Assembly (NCBI GenBank): GCA_003988855.1
Contig: QYAI01000169.1
Span: 1 to 64,000, forward strand
Origin: Arachnopeziza araneosa
Taxonomy: Eukaryota; Ascomycota; Leotiomycetes; Helotiales; Arachnopezizaceae
Direction: 5' to 3'
DNA length: 64,000 nucleotides
The notes beneath the pieces were generated by a model. The model was not told the DNA's origin. It saw nothing but the letters and a program-made list of their open reading frames with translations, and searched no databases. Both the position numbers and the translations under genes were made by a program. Shown in pieces: positions 10,619 through 21,615 of this stretch (position 1 is the stretch's first letter; every line of letters begins with the position of its first letter).

Positions 10619-11923
10619 ATGGAACTCCCATATGGCGTCAATAAGCGGTACGGTTCTCTTGCTGCCCTCCTGCTCGTGGTAGTTTGGTGCTGGGTCGCCT
10701 TTGACCGACCATATACCTTTCCAACCCACATCCCCTGGAACATCTACGCCAACACGCCCCAATCCTCCAACAGCGATGTCTTCGACTTTCCTCCCCTGGT
10801 TTCCCCAGACATCAAATCATTATGCGCCGCTACAAACTGGACTTCGAGCGTGATTTTCCGCTGTGAGCTAGCTGAGGGAGGAGTAGCAGAGGTGCGGAAT
10901 AGTGTGTTGGCTTGCGTCCGCTTTTCCATAGCCGCTGGAGCGGGTATGATGCTACCCATGGTCAAGGTCGGAGGCGACGTCGCGCATGCAGCAGCGGAGC
11001 TGGATTACTACTTCGACTTGGAGCATTTTGGGCAGAGTCTTGCGATATCCTGTCCCCAATTACAGTTGTACAAGTCGCTTCCTCCAAATGCCGCAACGCC
11101 AATGGGTTTGGATCCCAGTACTATCCCATTCAATCGAGAAGCTTCAGAGGGTTTTGCCAGTCAGTGGAGAAAAGGGATGTACGAATGGTTGCACCAGGCG
11201 CAAAGGGCGCAACGGATGGTCCCAACGGATGATGCACCTACGGTTATAGAGTTGAAGAAGACATATCTTGCATATCCCATACTCAGCGACCCTCCGCTGA
11301 TCGCACAGCATTTTGGCAAAATATTGAAAATGCGACAGGATGCTAGGAAACTGGCTACAGCAACTCTGATGAAGTTAAGGGAAGCGTACAGCGTGGCGAT
11401 GGATCTCACGCAACCGATCATAGAGCATGCATTCTTGGGCGCCTTTCTTGACACGAGAGCTCCGGGCGATGATGCAAGCGCGGTGGACATAGAATATTCT
11501 CACTTCTCCGCTCAGACTGAACTCTACTTTGATCAAGTAGCGAGGATGAACTTGACACTCATCTATCTCAGCTCCGCTCTGGAAGGTGATTACGCTCCAT
11601 TCATCAGAGAGGCCAGATCCATGGGAATTGCCGTTGCAACAAAGTCCGAACTATTGAACGGGGAAAAAGAAGACCTGGACTCTTTACAAGCTCTGACGCC
11701 AGAACAACAAGTTATTGTTGATTACTTGGTTATGGGGAGGGCAAGTGGGTTTGTGGGTATTGGCGCTGGAGAGCAAACGGGTGGGATGGTGTGGGATATA
11801 GCATTAAGGAGGCATCAATACGCTGGAAAGGTGGTGGATCCAGAGGAAGATGGAGATGGGCTGAGTTGGATTTTCGGTGATGATGGGACTCATGAGGAGT
11901 TTGTGATTGGTATGTGGTCATGA
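10619..11923 (+). CDS. Type II membrane GDP-fucose O-fucosyltransferase-like protein (434 aa)
   Basis: Single exon. I chose the ATG at 10619 because it is followed by a short cytosolic stretch and one TM helix (LAALLLVVVWCWVAF, residues 14-28), the plan of Golgi type II glycosyltransferases. The lumenal part has VRNSVLACVRFSIAAGAG early and GRASGFVGIGAGEQTGGMVWDIALRRH near the end. These fit a large fungal family with an O-fucosyltransferase-like fold, often misannotated as alternative oxidase. Activity is unproven for the family, so the enzyme call is tentative. Confidence 0.6.
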   Translation: MELPYGVNKRYGSLAALLLVVVWCWVAFDRPYTFPTHIPWNIYANTPQSSNSDVFDFPPLVSPDIKSLCAATNWTSSVIFRCELAEGGVAEVRNSVLACVRFSIAAGAGMMLPMVKVGGDVAHAAAELDYYFDLEHFGQSLAISCPQLQLYKSLPPNAATPMGLDPSTIPFNREASEGFASQWRKGMYEWLHQAQRAQRMVPTDDAPTVIELKKTYLAYPILSDPPLIAQHFGKILKMRQDARKLATATLMKLREAYSVAMDLTQPIIEHAFLGAFLDTRAPGDDASAVDIEYSHFSAQTELYFDQVARMNLTLIYLSSALEGDYAPFIREARSMGIAVATKSELLNGEKEDLDSLQALTPEQQVIVDYLVMGRASGFVGIGAGEQTGGMVWDIALRRHQYAGKVVDPEEDGDGLSWIFGDDGTHEEFVIGMWS

Positions 11924-12341
11924 AACGAGTATGTATACATTGAAGTGTACGAATTTTGTGATTATATTGTACATCATGGTGTATGTAGTCTTACAATCCA
12001 CTATGAATGATTCTCCCGCAATCATATTCTGGCTCAATCGCAATCTTCTTTCATTTTCGAGTGATCGAATCCTTGAAAAGCTCCTCAGGTTTGAATTACA
12101 CCAGTGCATCATTTGGTCGCATTGTCAGGGAACGAAGTGTGTACAAACCTGATGTATTCGAAGAACAGAGAGCTAAGCTATGTACCATTTTTAGTCGCTC
12201 CTTCCTGTCATGTCCCGTAACACGCGTTATGGCCTTACGCCAGCAAGGTAACACGGTTAAGATGACTTCTCCTAGCTACCTACATCATTCTGCCGTCATT
12301 CTGGCTCTTTCAACTCCAACTCTCTGATCACTTACTCACAG

Positions 12342-12858
12342 TTCGCCGGTTGTGGTAAATCCGTGTTATCATCATTCCTAGTTGATGAGCTGAGAGGATT
12401 AACTTCGCAAAAGGAACTTCCTGGCGATGTTTGCTACTTCTTTTCAAGGATGATAACAAACTACAGTCAAGTGCTTTATATGCCTTCCATGCCTTGCTGC
12501 ACCAAGTCCTCGTTGCGAGGTTGTCACTTCCTCCTGTGGTGCGGAATACCTTTTCCAACCAAGGCCAGATATGCTGAATCGATTTTCTTCCCTTTGGAAC
12601 CTATTCAAGAGCGTCGCAACCGATAATGGTAGAAAAAACACAATCTGTATCCTTGATGGTCTAGATGAGTGCGAGGATGCTTCTCGGCGTGAATTGATCA
12701 CTACCTTGGTCGAATTTTTTAGCAAAGAAAAGGAGGATAGTGGGTCGTATCTGAAAGTCATCATGACGAGTCGACCCGACAACTTCATCAATGACGAGGA
12801 TAAAGTAGAATTCATTAATGGAATGATACAGAGCTACTATAAAGAACTATTCTTCTAG
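12342..12858 (+). pseudogene. NACHT NTPase domain relic
   Basis: A P-loop (FAGCGKSVLSSFL) follows a plausible acceptor TTACTCACAG. Then come GDVCYFF, a second-frame part with SSALYAFHALLHQVLVARL, and a third-frame part with TICILDGLDECEDASRRELI and VIMTSRPDN. These are Walker A, Walker B (LDGLDEC) and sensor (TSRP) elements of a fungal NACHT module in the right order but in three frames, so at least two frameshifts are present. The relic stops at 12858. N-terminal effector and C-terminal repeats are missing. Confidence 0.75.
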
Positions 12859-12875
12859 AATGTTCCCTTAACCCT

Positions 12876-14730
12876 CTACATCGCAACGCTCTTAACAACC
12901 TCTGTGACACCTGATTTCGCAACCCAGATACCAGTTTTCACTCTTTCTCTTTGCCTAATCCTCTTTGTTTCCGGGCATTCCTCATCCTCGCAAAAACACA
13001 AGTTTTCCTTTTCACGACACTTATGTCCGCCAATGCCCATCTTCCCAGTTCTGTTCAAACCACATCTCTTATCCGTACAAACACAAGGACCTACAGGTTC
13101 TTCATTTGGATCTTTACAGATATGTCCTGGCTGCGCCAACAAGCAATTGGTAGCCGAAGTCGCGCAAGGATGGCCTGGGAAAAGGTGGTGGTGATGCGGT
13201 TCTTTGTGTGTCGAGTGACGTTTAAAGCGCTTGTGCTTATCATCTGGATTCGAGGGATTGGCATTCGACATGAGATGTGCTGTGTTTGCTCCAGTGGCGG
13301 CTATGGCTGCAATTTCTGACACTCCGACAGATAAACCCTTTCCTCCCTCGACCATTGCTGGGCCACTCATGGCAGTTGCTCCACTACCTGCACCTCCGCC
13401 TCCGCCCATGCCACCTCCCGCTGCTGCCCCTCCACCGGCTCCCATACCACCAGCTGCTGCGGTCCCTCCCAAGAGTCCACCGAAGGTTTTAGGAAGAATG
13501 CCAAGGTATTTGAGGAGAAATAAGACACCAAGAGCAACCGCACCTAGAGCAATGGGGATGCCTAAGCCGAGGCCAACTTTCGCCCCTGTCCCACGACCTT
13601 TGCCTTTGGGAGAACCGACCCCGACAGTACAGTTTTGTGAAGGCATGTTGGATAGTGCTCCTACTTGGAAGAGAGAGTCTCCTTCAGCGTTGGTGGCAGT
13701 GACAGCAATGGTGAGGGTCTCTGCATTGGCAGTGTGGGTGGAGAATACGCCAGGCTCAAAGTAGGTAGCATTTGTTGAGTTAAGCGTGTTACTGCCGAAC
13801 TTCAATTGTGCTGTGAGAGAACCGGCACTGATGGACTCGATTGTGAAGTTTACGTTCTCATTAGCCTGAGAGTAATAAACAATCTCTTGAGTTTCAGAGC
13901 CGGAAATGAAATGTGAGGTGGCGAGACCTGCTAGCAGAGTTTTGTTGTTTCCAGTCGGGTTATCGTTTCGAGTCAGGCCGTTGAGGATAACATAGTTGAT
14001 AAAGTTGTTTGCGCTTGTATCCGTATCAATCGTAGCATAGACCCCGCCAGACTTTCCAATGGCGAACAGAACACCTGGATCCTGCGTCGATCCATCTACA
14101 TCAAGGAAGCCGAAGGAAACACGTATTCCAGCAGCCGAGGCGTTATTAATTGCATAAATTAGAGGATCAGTGAGTGCATCCTGCGTGGAAATTAGTACGT
14201 TCATTGTGAGCAGAAACTACTCTAGGCAGTTGAATGTAATTTCTTACCTCTCCATCTGTGAATACCACGATACTGCTTCGATCCGCCGTGTTTGTTGCTG
14301 TCCCATTGGTCGTGAGCTGATCCAACGCCAACTGAATCCCTCCAGCGATATAAGTTCCTCCATCAGCGTCAATATTATCAAAAGAGCTGTTAGCATTCCC
14401 AGGATCGCCGAGGGGATAGTCCAACTCTGCAACGTCATCGAAGTCAATCACGCAGACTTCATCGGCCGTCTTTCCTTTGCCGGCCTCCTTGTCGCTAATT
14501 AAAAATGATACAAGAGCCCTGCCAGCTTCAATTCTGAGGTTATCCGGGTCAGATTCCGCCATGGACCCTGAACTGTCAATCACAATAGCAACTTTGCGGT
14601 TGCCATTGTTGGAGGAAACCGAAAGATCTGCACATATCGGGGTGTTATCTGCACGAGGGGTAAGGTGGGAGAATGCTGCGGCGGAAACCGCAGAAACATG
14701 AATCAACGAGGAAAGAGTGAAGGATCTCAT
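12876..14730 (-). CDS. Secreted/anchored von Willebrand factor A domain protein (595 aa)
   Basis: Exons are 14730-14248 and 14180-12876. The 67-nt intron (GTAAGA...CACGCAG) has a perfect TACTAAT branch site and keeps frame. The product has a signal peptide (LIHVSAVSAAAF) and a vWA domain with a full MIDAS: DSSGS at 52-56, T126 in DGGTY, and D159 in FTDGE. A beta-rich region follows, then a TM helix (LGIPIALGAVALGVLFLLKY), a Gly/Ala-rich linker, and a basic, Cys-rich C-terminus (GPCVCTDKRCG, ENLCFCEDEEC). A cell-surface, metal-dependent binding protein is likely. No partner is visible. Confidence 0.8.
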
Positions 14731-15702
14731 CGCGAATGTACTCTAAGATTTCAGCGAGAGGAAGATCAACCTAGAGACCATGGCGGGCATCCCATAATAT
14801 AGCGAGGCTCGCGACTTCACGGGATGGGCTGGGAATGGGCGCCCCTCCTTGATCTCCTCAATAAGTCGAGGCTCTGCTGCATGCTCCTCAAGTGATCACA
14901 GAACCTGCACTCCATCGGATTAAGCACCGACCTGATCATTGCTGAACCAGTAAAAAGGGTGCTGAGGAACGAGCTGAAACATTCTTGCGCCACAGCTTTG
15001 TCGAAATCCTCAGCTAATTCCGTGGCAGAACGCCACCAATATTATACGAAGATAGCGAGAGGTCGGAAGAAGAAGAAGCTTTTGACGACATGAGCATGAA
15101 GCGGTGGAAGCGTTTGCATGCGCCACCATTTGGGGAACTCTCATGTGATTGATGGGTCTTATCCGTGGTCGTTATCGAAGGAGTTTGTTTATGCTCGGTC
15201 ACCGATCAGGGTGTGTCGAGGGTCAGCCGTACGCCTCAAATGCTGGAGAGTGTCTTGGCAAAAACTTGTCTGGCCCAACCCCTTATCAAAAGGCTAGATC
15301 ATCCCTAAGCACGTGCATTTGTGATCAATACTTTGTATAGGAATAAAAGAATGCGTAAATTTGCGGCTAAGAATGATCACTACAATATCCTCTAAATTGT
15401 CGTGGGTGAAGCCAAACTTCGAACTTCAAACTACTCACTTGATCATTGAGAACCGGCCCGAATAACGAGCTCTTATATATCAACTGCTGTAAGGCGGACA
15501 ACTAGAATGATTGCCTCATTCCCTCATTGGCTGCCCACTCAACCGCTTTCCATAAAGCCTTCACATCTTTTGGCCCGTGAGATGCAGTATGACCACCATC
15601 ATGAGCCAATATTCGGATAGAACGAGAGTCGCAAAGTCGTTGCATCAATGTAGATAAAATAAATCCACCAATTTGGAAACATCTTTCCGTTCCTCGCGTT
15701 CT
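14731..15702. other. Intergenic region
   Basis: Upstream flank of the vWA gene and 3' flank of the FSH hydrolase gene, both on the minus strand. No gene seen. Confidence 0.5.
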
Positions 15703-16521
15703 CTATTCTCTCAAGACACCTGTCGCCCTTGAAATATCGAAAATCTCTTGCACGACCATCGAGACGTCTTTGCTTCGAAGGGGCACTCGATGATCTCCAT
15801 CCCACTCGATCAGCTGCGTGCTCCCTTTCTCGCAATAATTCTCACGCAATCCACGATGTAGTTTCAGACCCGGATCTCGCAATCCATGCACATGGATTGT
15901 CGGCACCCGGAGAATGTGCTGTCGCTTCTCATCAGAGAAGACTACGGCTTTACCGCCCATCGAGATCATCGATGCGTCATGAAGTGCTGGTGTCATGATA
16001 AGTTCCGGATCCAAGGATACTATCGGCCCTTGACCCGCCAGCAATACCCCGAAGCAGAAACTCGTCCGTCTTCCCATCAGCTGCTTCGACCTCAGCGCCT
16101 CTGCAGATACTTGTTGGTGGAAGAGCAGTGATGCGCTTATCTTGGCTCCTTGACTAAAGCCCAAGACTCCAACCCATTCGCCAGTCGCCCCTCTCCGATC
16201 GTCCTCGTCCATTGCTTTCCGAAGAGACTCTTCAATTGCTGCGGCTGCAGCAGCTGCGCTGATTTCTGGGTGATCTGGTAACCACCGCAACCATCTACGA
16301 AATGGTCCACAATCTGCGTATACAGATAGGACACATGGTCCCGCTTGTGAGAGAAAGGGAGCGTCGGCAAAGACGAGGCGAAAGTGAGATTTCAGACTCA
16401 CAATGAGCATTCGGCACTGCATGCGAAAGATCTTTGCGTTGGACCCGCCGCCGTGAAGGCATAGGATGCGTGGAAGATGCAGGCTTGACTTGTCTTCAAC
16501 TGCTTGGACACGGAGAGTCAT
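15703..16521 (-). CDS. FSH1-type serine hydrolase (272 aa)
   Basis: Single-exon alpha/beta hydrolase of the FSH family, which includes yeast FSH1 and fungal thioesterases of the LovG type. It starts near PRILCLHGGGSNAKIF. The triad is visible: S123 in GFSQGA, D216 in HGLRDPG and H244 in GDHRVP. Length matches the family (about 220-280). The family cleaves ester or thioester bonds in the cytosol; in some clusters it releases polyketides. No polyketide synthase is nearby, so a housekeeping role is equally possible. An alanine run (ISAAAAAAAIEES) sits near residues 88-98. Confidence 0.9.
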   Translation of the reverse strand: MTLRVQAVEDKSSLHLPRILCLHGGGSNAKIFRMQCRMLIVSLKSHFRLVFADAPFLSQAGPCVLSVYADCGPFRRWLRWLPDHPEISAAAAAAAIEESLRKAMDEDDRRGATGEWVGVLGFSQGAKISASLLFHQQVSAEALRSKQLMGRRTSFCFGVLLAGQGPIVSLDPELIMTPALHDASMISMGGKAVVFSDEKRQHILRVPTIHVHGLRDPGLKLHRGLRENYCEKGSTQLIEWDGDHRVPLRSKDVSMVVQEIFDISRATGVLRE

Positions 16522-17025
16522 GATGAAGGAATCTCGAGTTGCACTAAACTGCCCAAAAAGGTTGTTGCGCTATTATGATGGCAAGACTATGGTAGTCAAC
16601 AGGTGTTCACGGAGCCACAGAGTTGACATCCAAGTCTAGAACTGCGAGTGCTGGTCGGTGTACACCCTTCTGGTTGTAATCCTTAAGCTTTAGCCTGTGA
16701 CTTGGGTCAGCGGGTAAATTGTAAATTAATTAGGAGCTGGGGGGTTCCTGAACCAAATCGAATCATACGCTTTGGGGGCGATGCGGCGCACTCTATCGTG
16801 CAGTAGCTAACTTCGCACGTGCTTCCCCAAGCACACTGTCCTCAAGTCCACAGAGTGTACAGCTTAGAGATAGAGAGCCACACGAATCACTCAAATCGTT
16901 ATTGCTAGGGGTAGGGCGGTAACCGATCTGACCCCAGATTGCTTTCTCAAGCTCGGGTAGTTCCCTAGAAACTAACCGGTGAAGCACCAGCGTGCGATTT
17001 GACAGCTACCCATTGATTTCATATT
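16522..17025. other. Intergenic region
   Basis: No supported gene. A short minus-strand frame at 16793-16987 could be a further fragment of the regulator relic, but I could not tie it to any family. Confidence 0.4.
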
Positions 17026-17773
17026 TTAACTGCTGTTTTGTAACTTTCTACCTCTGATTATCTTAAAATTTAGTCTCCTTTCGAGAACCTCGACGAGACG
17101 CTCAATAACCTTAGCGAAGAGGAGAATGCTAGTTCTGTTTTTACTCCGACAATATGTGCAGTTCAGCACCCGATCTTTATGGAGATGCATTTCTCATTCC
17201 ATACAGAGTACAATATCCAGTGCTGGTGGTCCCGCGGTCGCTGAGAGACTCTCACTGAGTTTGAACAGGATTTGGATGAGAGACTGACAACATTCTACAT
17301 TGACCGCGCATTGGTCTCCAAAGGGTAGAGTGATTGGAGAATGGCTGTCTGGCTGACACTGGGGACTTGGTAAGGGTTGGGTGATCACTTGAGGTTGAGA
17401 ATTCACATTGACTTTGTGTATTGCAGAGTCTCTATTACTGCGAGAAACCGAGTGGCTGTCTTTCTTCGGGATGGAAGATTTGCCAGCAATGACACTTGAA
17501 GACACCTCAATGTTTGATAGCTGTTGATTTTGCTGTGCTGCATCTCCTAAATCAACCAAGTCCCCGATTTCGGTATTCAAAGGTTTGAAGTTCAAGATGG
17601 TTGTTACGTGGGAATCCGCCGACGAGGACCGGACTTTTCCTTCGTCGGAAAGTCCCACAGCGCATCAAACGGATTCGAAGTGGTGGTGTATGCCGATGAT
17701 AGTGAGAGGTTTTACAAACCCGTCTTTCTACTACCATAGGCGGCAATATAACAAGAAAAACTCCTAATTCCAT
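17026..17773 (-). pseudogene. Zn2Cys6 (AflR-type) transcription factor relic
   Basis: Read on the minus strand, a remnant of a zinc-cluster end (EHGIRSFSCYIAAYGSRKTG) is followed by stops and a frameshift. Then comes ADSHVTTILNFKPLNTEIGD, and the AflR-like regulatory part with CCQSLIQILFKL, GPPALDIVLCME, an in-frame TGA (17196-17194), then EMHLHKDRVLNCTYCRSKNR and LLFAKVIERLVEVLE. The segment after the TGA continues the family pattern in the same frame, so the stop is a nonsense mutation and not the gene end. The first Cys motifs of the cluster are gone. Such factors usually regulate secondary-metabolite clusters; none is visible here. Confidence 0.65.
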
Positions 17774-19167
17774 GCTCTTATTTATAGAATTCAGTCCAAT
17801 ATCTTTCTTTGAGGATTCCCAGAGGGCGGTTTCGAGTAGTTGTCAGGGGTGTACAGTGGTAACCGTAACATGGAAGAACTCTCAGGGTAACTAGAAATAT
17901 ATCGAAACCCTGGATATTGAAGTAATCCCTTGAATGATCAATATTTTGAGTGATTGTATTGGATACTTCTTCCTCCTCCAAGCAGACAGCATGAAAGGGT
18001 CGAACTGATCGCAGGGCGCAGGAATGGTTTACAGGCTGGCCAATATATTTATTTACGCAGATGGGAAGATTATCGAAAGGACTGGGCCAGGGTGCGTTTG
18101 ATAGTATTGCTCCTCCATGTAGATGATTTGAACCTTTGAAATTGCTCGATGCGAGAGGGTTCAAAGCTGCCTTTGAGAAGCCATTGCTCGTTGAGCAAGA
18201 GATTAAGCTATTTAGAATAGACAAACAAGATTGGAGCTCTATGTCTGCGGAGTTTGAAGACACCTTGTATATTGATGGTTTCTTATCTTGTTTTGGCGGT
18301 CTTACAGTTATGCCTGTCGCTCTTTCCTCTCGAGTTTTTGTGTTTTGTTGTTGTCGAACTTTCCCTATGCTCATCCAATTCTCCGCTCTTAACAAAATCA
18401 TCCTTCTGATAACAACTTCGCCTACTCCATAATTGAACATCATGGAGAAACCTGAGATAACTCTAGAATGGTCACTAAGATGAGCGCAGTCGAAATTCGC
18501 GATTTTATGGATGAGTCCCTGGCAGAATCGATCGGTATCATGCAGGCTTTCAACGGTCGACTGAGTACTACGCATGAGAAACTTTTAGTTCGCTACATGA
18601 TAGCTCTTATGGAAACATTCCGGAATGGCTTATTTCCTACTATTCCTTTGTTGTACAAAAAGTGGGACATCATCGACGAGGCCATCGTTATCGTGGAGCA
18701 GAATCAGAGATCTGGAGGTTACTAAGCAAGACTTCGACAAAAGAATTTCGGCAATGCAGAGCATGTCGACTAATGTAGTTCAAGAATGAGCATGTTGTGC
18801 CAAATGATTTTTAACTTGTGCAGTTGCAGAATGTTTGCAATTCTACCGAGGCCAACCAAGCAGAGGTACGTTGCTCGCAGAATATTATCCTTCATGCTCA
18901 TTATCCCAGTTGAAAACGCTTTCCGCAAAGTTCACGAGCATCTCGAATAACAAAACGCAAATCAAAGAACAACTGAAAAGGCGCTTCTTTTGCTTTTGCT
19001 CGTGCGGGGTTACTCTTGCGGGATTCGTCTTCCTACATGACTGCAGCCTATATCCGCAACCACTATCTCCAACTACTATCTGCGACTGGCACCGACGCAT
19101 TCCAGCTGATGTCTTATAATAAATCCCTTACTCTCTCCACGCTGGGCTATCTTTCGAACATACGCTT
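17774..19167. other. Stretch with doubtful open frames
   Basis: A 265-codon minus-strand frame (17778-18575) and plus-strand frames at 18136-18432 and 18468-18725 overlap. The last (SAVEIRDFMDESLAESIGIM; LLVRYMIALMETFRNGL) reads like a real helical protein fragment but is short and unrecognised. A following frame piece (KQDFDKRISAMQSMSTNVVQ) may continue it after a frame change. I cannot support a gene, but a decayed one is possible. Confidence 0.3.
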
Positions 19168-20140
19168 TTGTCTCATGAACCGACAGTCATTATCGTCATA
19201 GCGAGGAAGTGTGCGCGATTCATTTCGAGAGTTATCGCTGTCGTTGCGTGCCTGGCTCTGAGCACCTCAGCTCAGACCTACAAGTTTGATAGTTTTCCAG
19301 ACTACCAAAGTGCGCGCGCCTGCATCCATAGCTGTGTCTCCTCTGCCTTGCTTGATGCAGCTCCTGACTACCTGGGGTGTATTCAGCAAGATCAGGTTTC
19401 CTGCCAATGCGGCACCATCGGCGGCGTCTCAAACTCCTTGAGTCAACCCATTTGGACATGCGCATCGTCGGGCTGTAGAGACGTTCCTAAAGCCTCCACC
19501 GCCGTAGCGATCTTTAGTGAGTATTATGTTGCGAATCTCTCACCGCCCGCCCAAACGACCTCGTCAAGCCCAAGCCCAAGCCCAAGCTCAAGTCCAGCGG
19601 TTACTACAGGGGCTACTCCTGGAGCTACCACAGGTCAGTAGAATTTCGCCGTCACAACGTCAGTAAGGAAAGAGATAAAACTTGGGAATTGGTTTTTGAT
19701 TATACGAAACGGAAGCTTCGCTAAACTCAGCGATATAGTTGCCTAACAGTAACTGCGACAGTTACTGTCGAGTCTTCTACTTCGAGCTACTTCACTCAGT
19801 CATCTTCAACTCTGTTATCCTGTAAGTCCATGATTGTCACATTTTTAGCCGTACTATTCTGGCTTTGAGCGTCACATTCCCGGTTTCAGTAGGTTGCATT
19901 TCTACTTTCGTGCTACTGCCAAAGCTGAGCTTCTCTGCCCCAGTCATGACCTCAGTTGCCGGCACTTCCGTCCAGACTACAACATCATTATCAGCGACAA
20001 GTACTGCTGCATCTTTGGTACAAGGGGGCAAAGGATTGGACACAGAGGATATAATTGGAATCGTGGGTGCAGTTGCCGGGGTCATAACGGCCATTGGGGT
20101 GGATTTGTGGCAGGTACGGCGACAGAGACGTTCAAGTTAG
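19168..20140 (+). CDS. CFEM-like secreted Cys-rich protein with Ser/Thr stalk and TM anchor
   Basis: Coding exons fit about 19168-19633, 19750-19821 and 19890 or 19944 to 20140. The donors are GTCAGT and GTAAGT; the third exon's acceptor is ambiguous (TTTCAG or CCCCAG, both in frame). The product has a hydrophobic leader (VIAVVACLALSTSAQ) and a Cys module (ACIHSC...LGC...SCQCG...WTC...SGC, seven Cys where CFEM has eight). A Ser/Thr/Pro stalk and a TM helix (DIIGIVGAVAGVITAIGV) follow, then a basic tail. The first exon has no in-frame ATG before the leader, so the start is unresolved. A cell-surface role such as heme binding or adhesion is only family inference. Confidence 0.55.
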
Positions 20141-21615
20141 CCAAGTCGATAGCTTAAGCATATTATATTTACAAATCATACATTATCGTGATCCACATAT
20201 TTAAATCTCCGACCAGGAAGATAGAGGCGATCGAGGTCTTGGCATTGTGATTCCTTTGCTTCCCGCTGCATAAGTGGAACTAATGTAGCAATATGATTTG
20301 TTCTTCACGTGGTCTTCCTGTTGCACGCTGCGTCCTTACTTCCAGTGCACCTACTTTGAGCATAGCGTCTAGCTTATTCAATGCTTCTTTCAACGACGTC
20401 TCTCGAAACCCGTTTGCTGTTGATGAAAATGGTATGTTACCAGCATGCGTGCGGGGAGCAACGAATCGAATACGACAATCACCGACAGAGCTGAGGCAGA
20501 ATTCGACCCGCGCAGCAAAGTGCTCACTCGAGTAATGCTGACATGAACGCAAGTCCGGAGATGCATAATCTTCTTGGTTTTCAACTTATGTCATACCTCC
20601 GCACAAGGACTCTCTTTTACGTGATGGCTTACAAATATGGCCCTCTCAACTTGGGTGCATCTTCAACAAGCTTTTTACTCGCTTCTCCTAAGGATCTGGA
20701 AGGCCTTCTTTTCTTCACGGAGTAGTTTATCATATAGGATATGATCAATTGACATGTTTGAACGGGGTAGAAGCTAATTTGTAGTTAAAGCCTTCCTTCT
20801 TTTGAGGGAAAAAGAACGTTCAGGTTTCTATCACAATCCACAATGCTTATCCCACAAACGAGTCTCTCATCATGGTCTTTTTGCTGAAAGTTATCCTCCT
20901 AGCTAGGCAGAACTACTGTCTATATCAGAGCTGGGCACTCCAACATAGAGATAAATGATATTGTTTTATCGCTGCAAATTATCCAAACGGTGATCTATTG
21001 CTCAGCGCAAAACGAAATTCTTTCCATCAGTAGTGTCCGAAGAGGTTTGAAATCTTCAACCCAGATCTCGGAGAAGAATTTAAAAAAGTTATCTGTCATT
21101 CTTCAGATGACCATGTATCTCATTTGTTTCAACGGGGTTTTGATTCTCAACCTGGTCAGGTCTGATTTGATCTCAAATAATTTCTCCGAATTTCTTGACT
21201 ATATCGAGCTGGAATGGAATCATTTGCGGGAGGCAATAGACCTACCTGGCCACTCATCGAATGAGGCCGGATTTACCAACCCACCTTAGATTTACCCAAC
21301 CGATTTATCCAACCAAACCTTGCCGTATCCAACCTAGCTCGACCCTTTTGGTAAGCATTCTCACTTAACCCTAGTTTGATTATTTCTTGTTCAACTATTG
21401 CTCTAATGATCACGTACATCGTCATTAGGAATAATTCCATCTCTAAAAGATCACCATACGGCATTGAAAATCTTCTTAAGAAGTGTGGCCTGTAGCAGCA
21501 CTTAATCTACAAAACCTCTACCTTGCCCAGGAGCATAAGCCGCAACTTGACCACCAATTTGCTCCGGCGCATCGTTATACTACTATCTGTTGACGTTTGT
21601 TGAATTTTGAGTAGA
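20141..21615. other. Intergenic region with unrecognised open frames
   Basis: Short frames at 20280-20552 (minus), 20543-20725 and 20990-21289 (plus) have no family I recognise. Around 20990-21230 two plus frames both look partly coding, which hints at a decayed gene, but I cannot identify it. Confidence 0.35.

Noticed and set aside
17778..18575. 265-codon minus-strand frame as a gene
   Set aside because: No domain, signal or TM pattern, and composition is unlike protein. It also overlaps plus-strand frames that look equally plausible.
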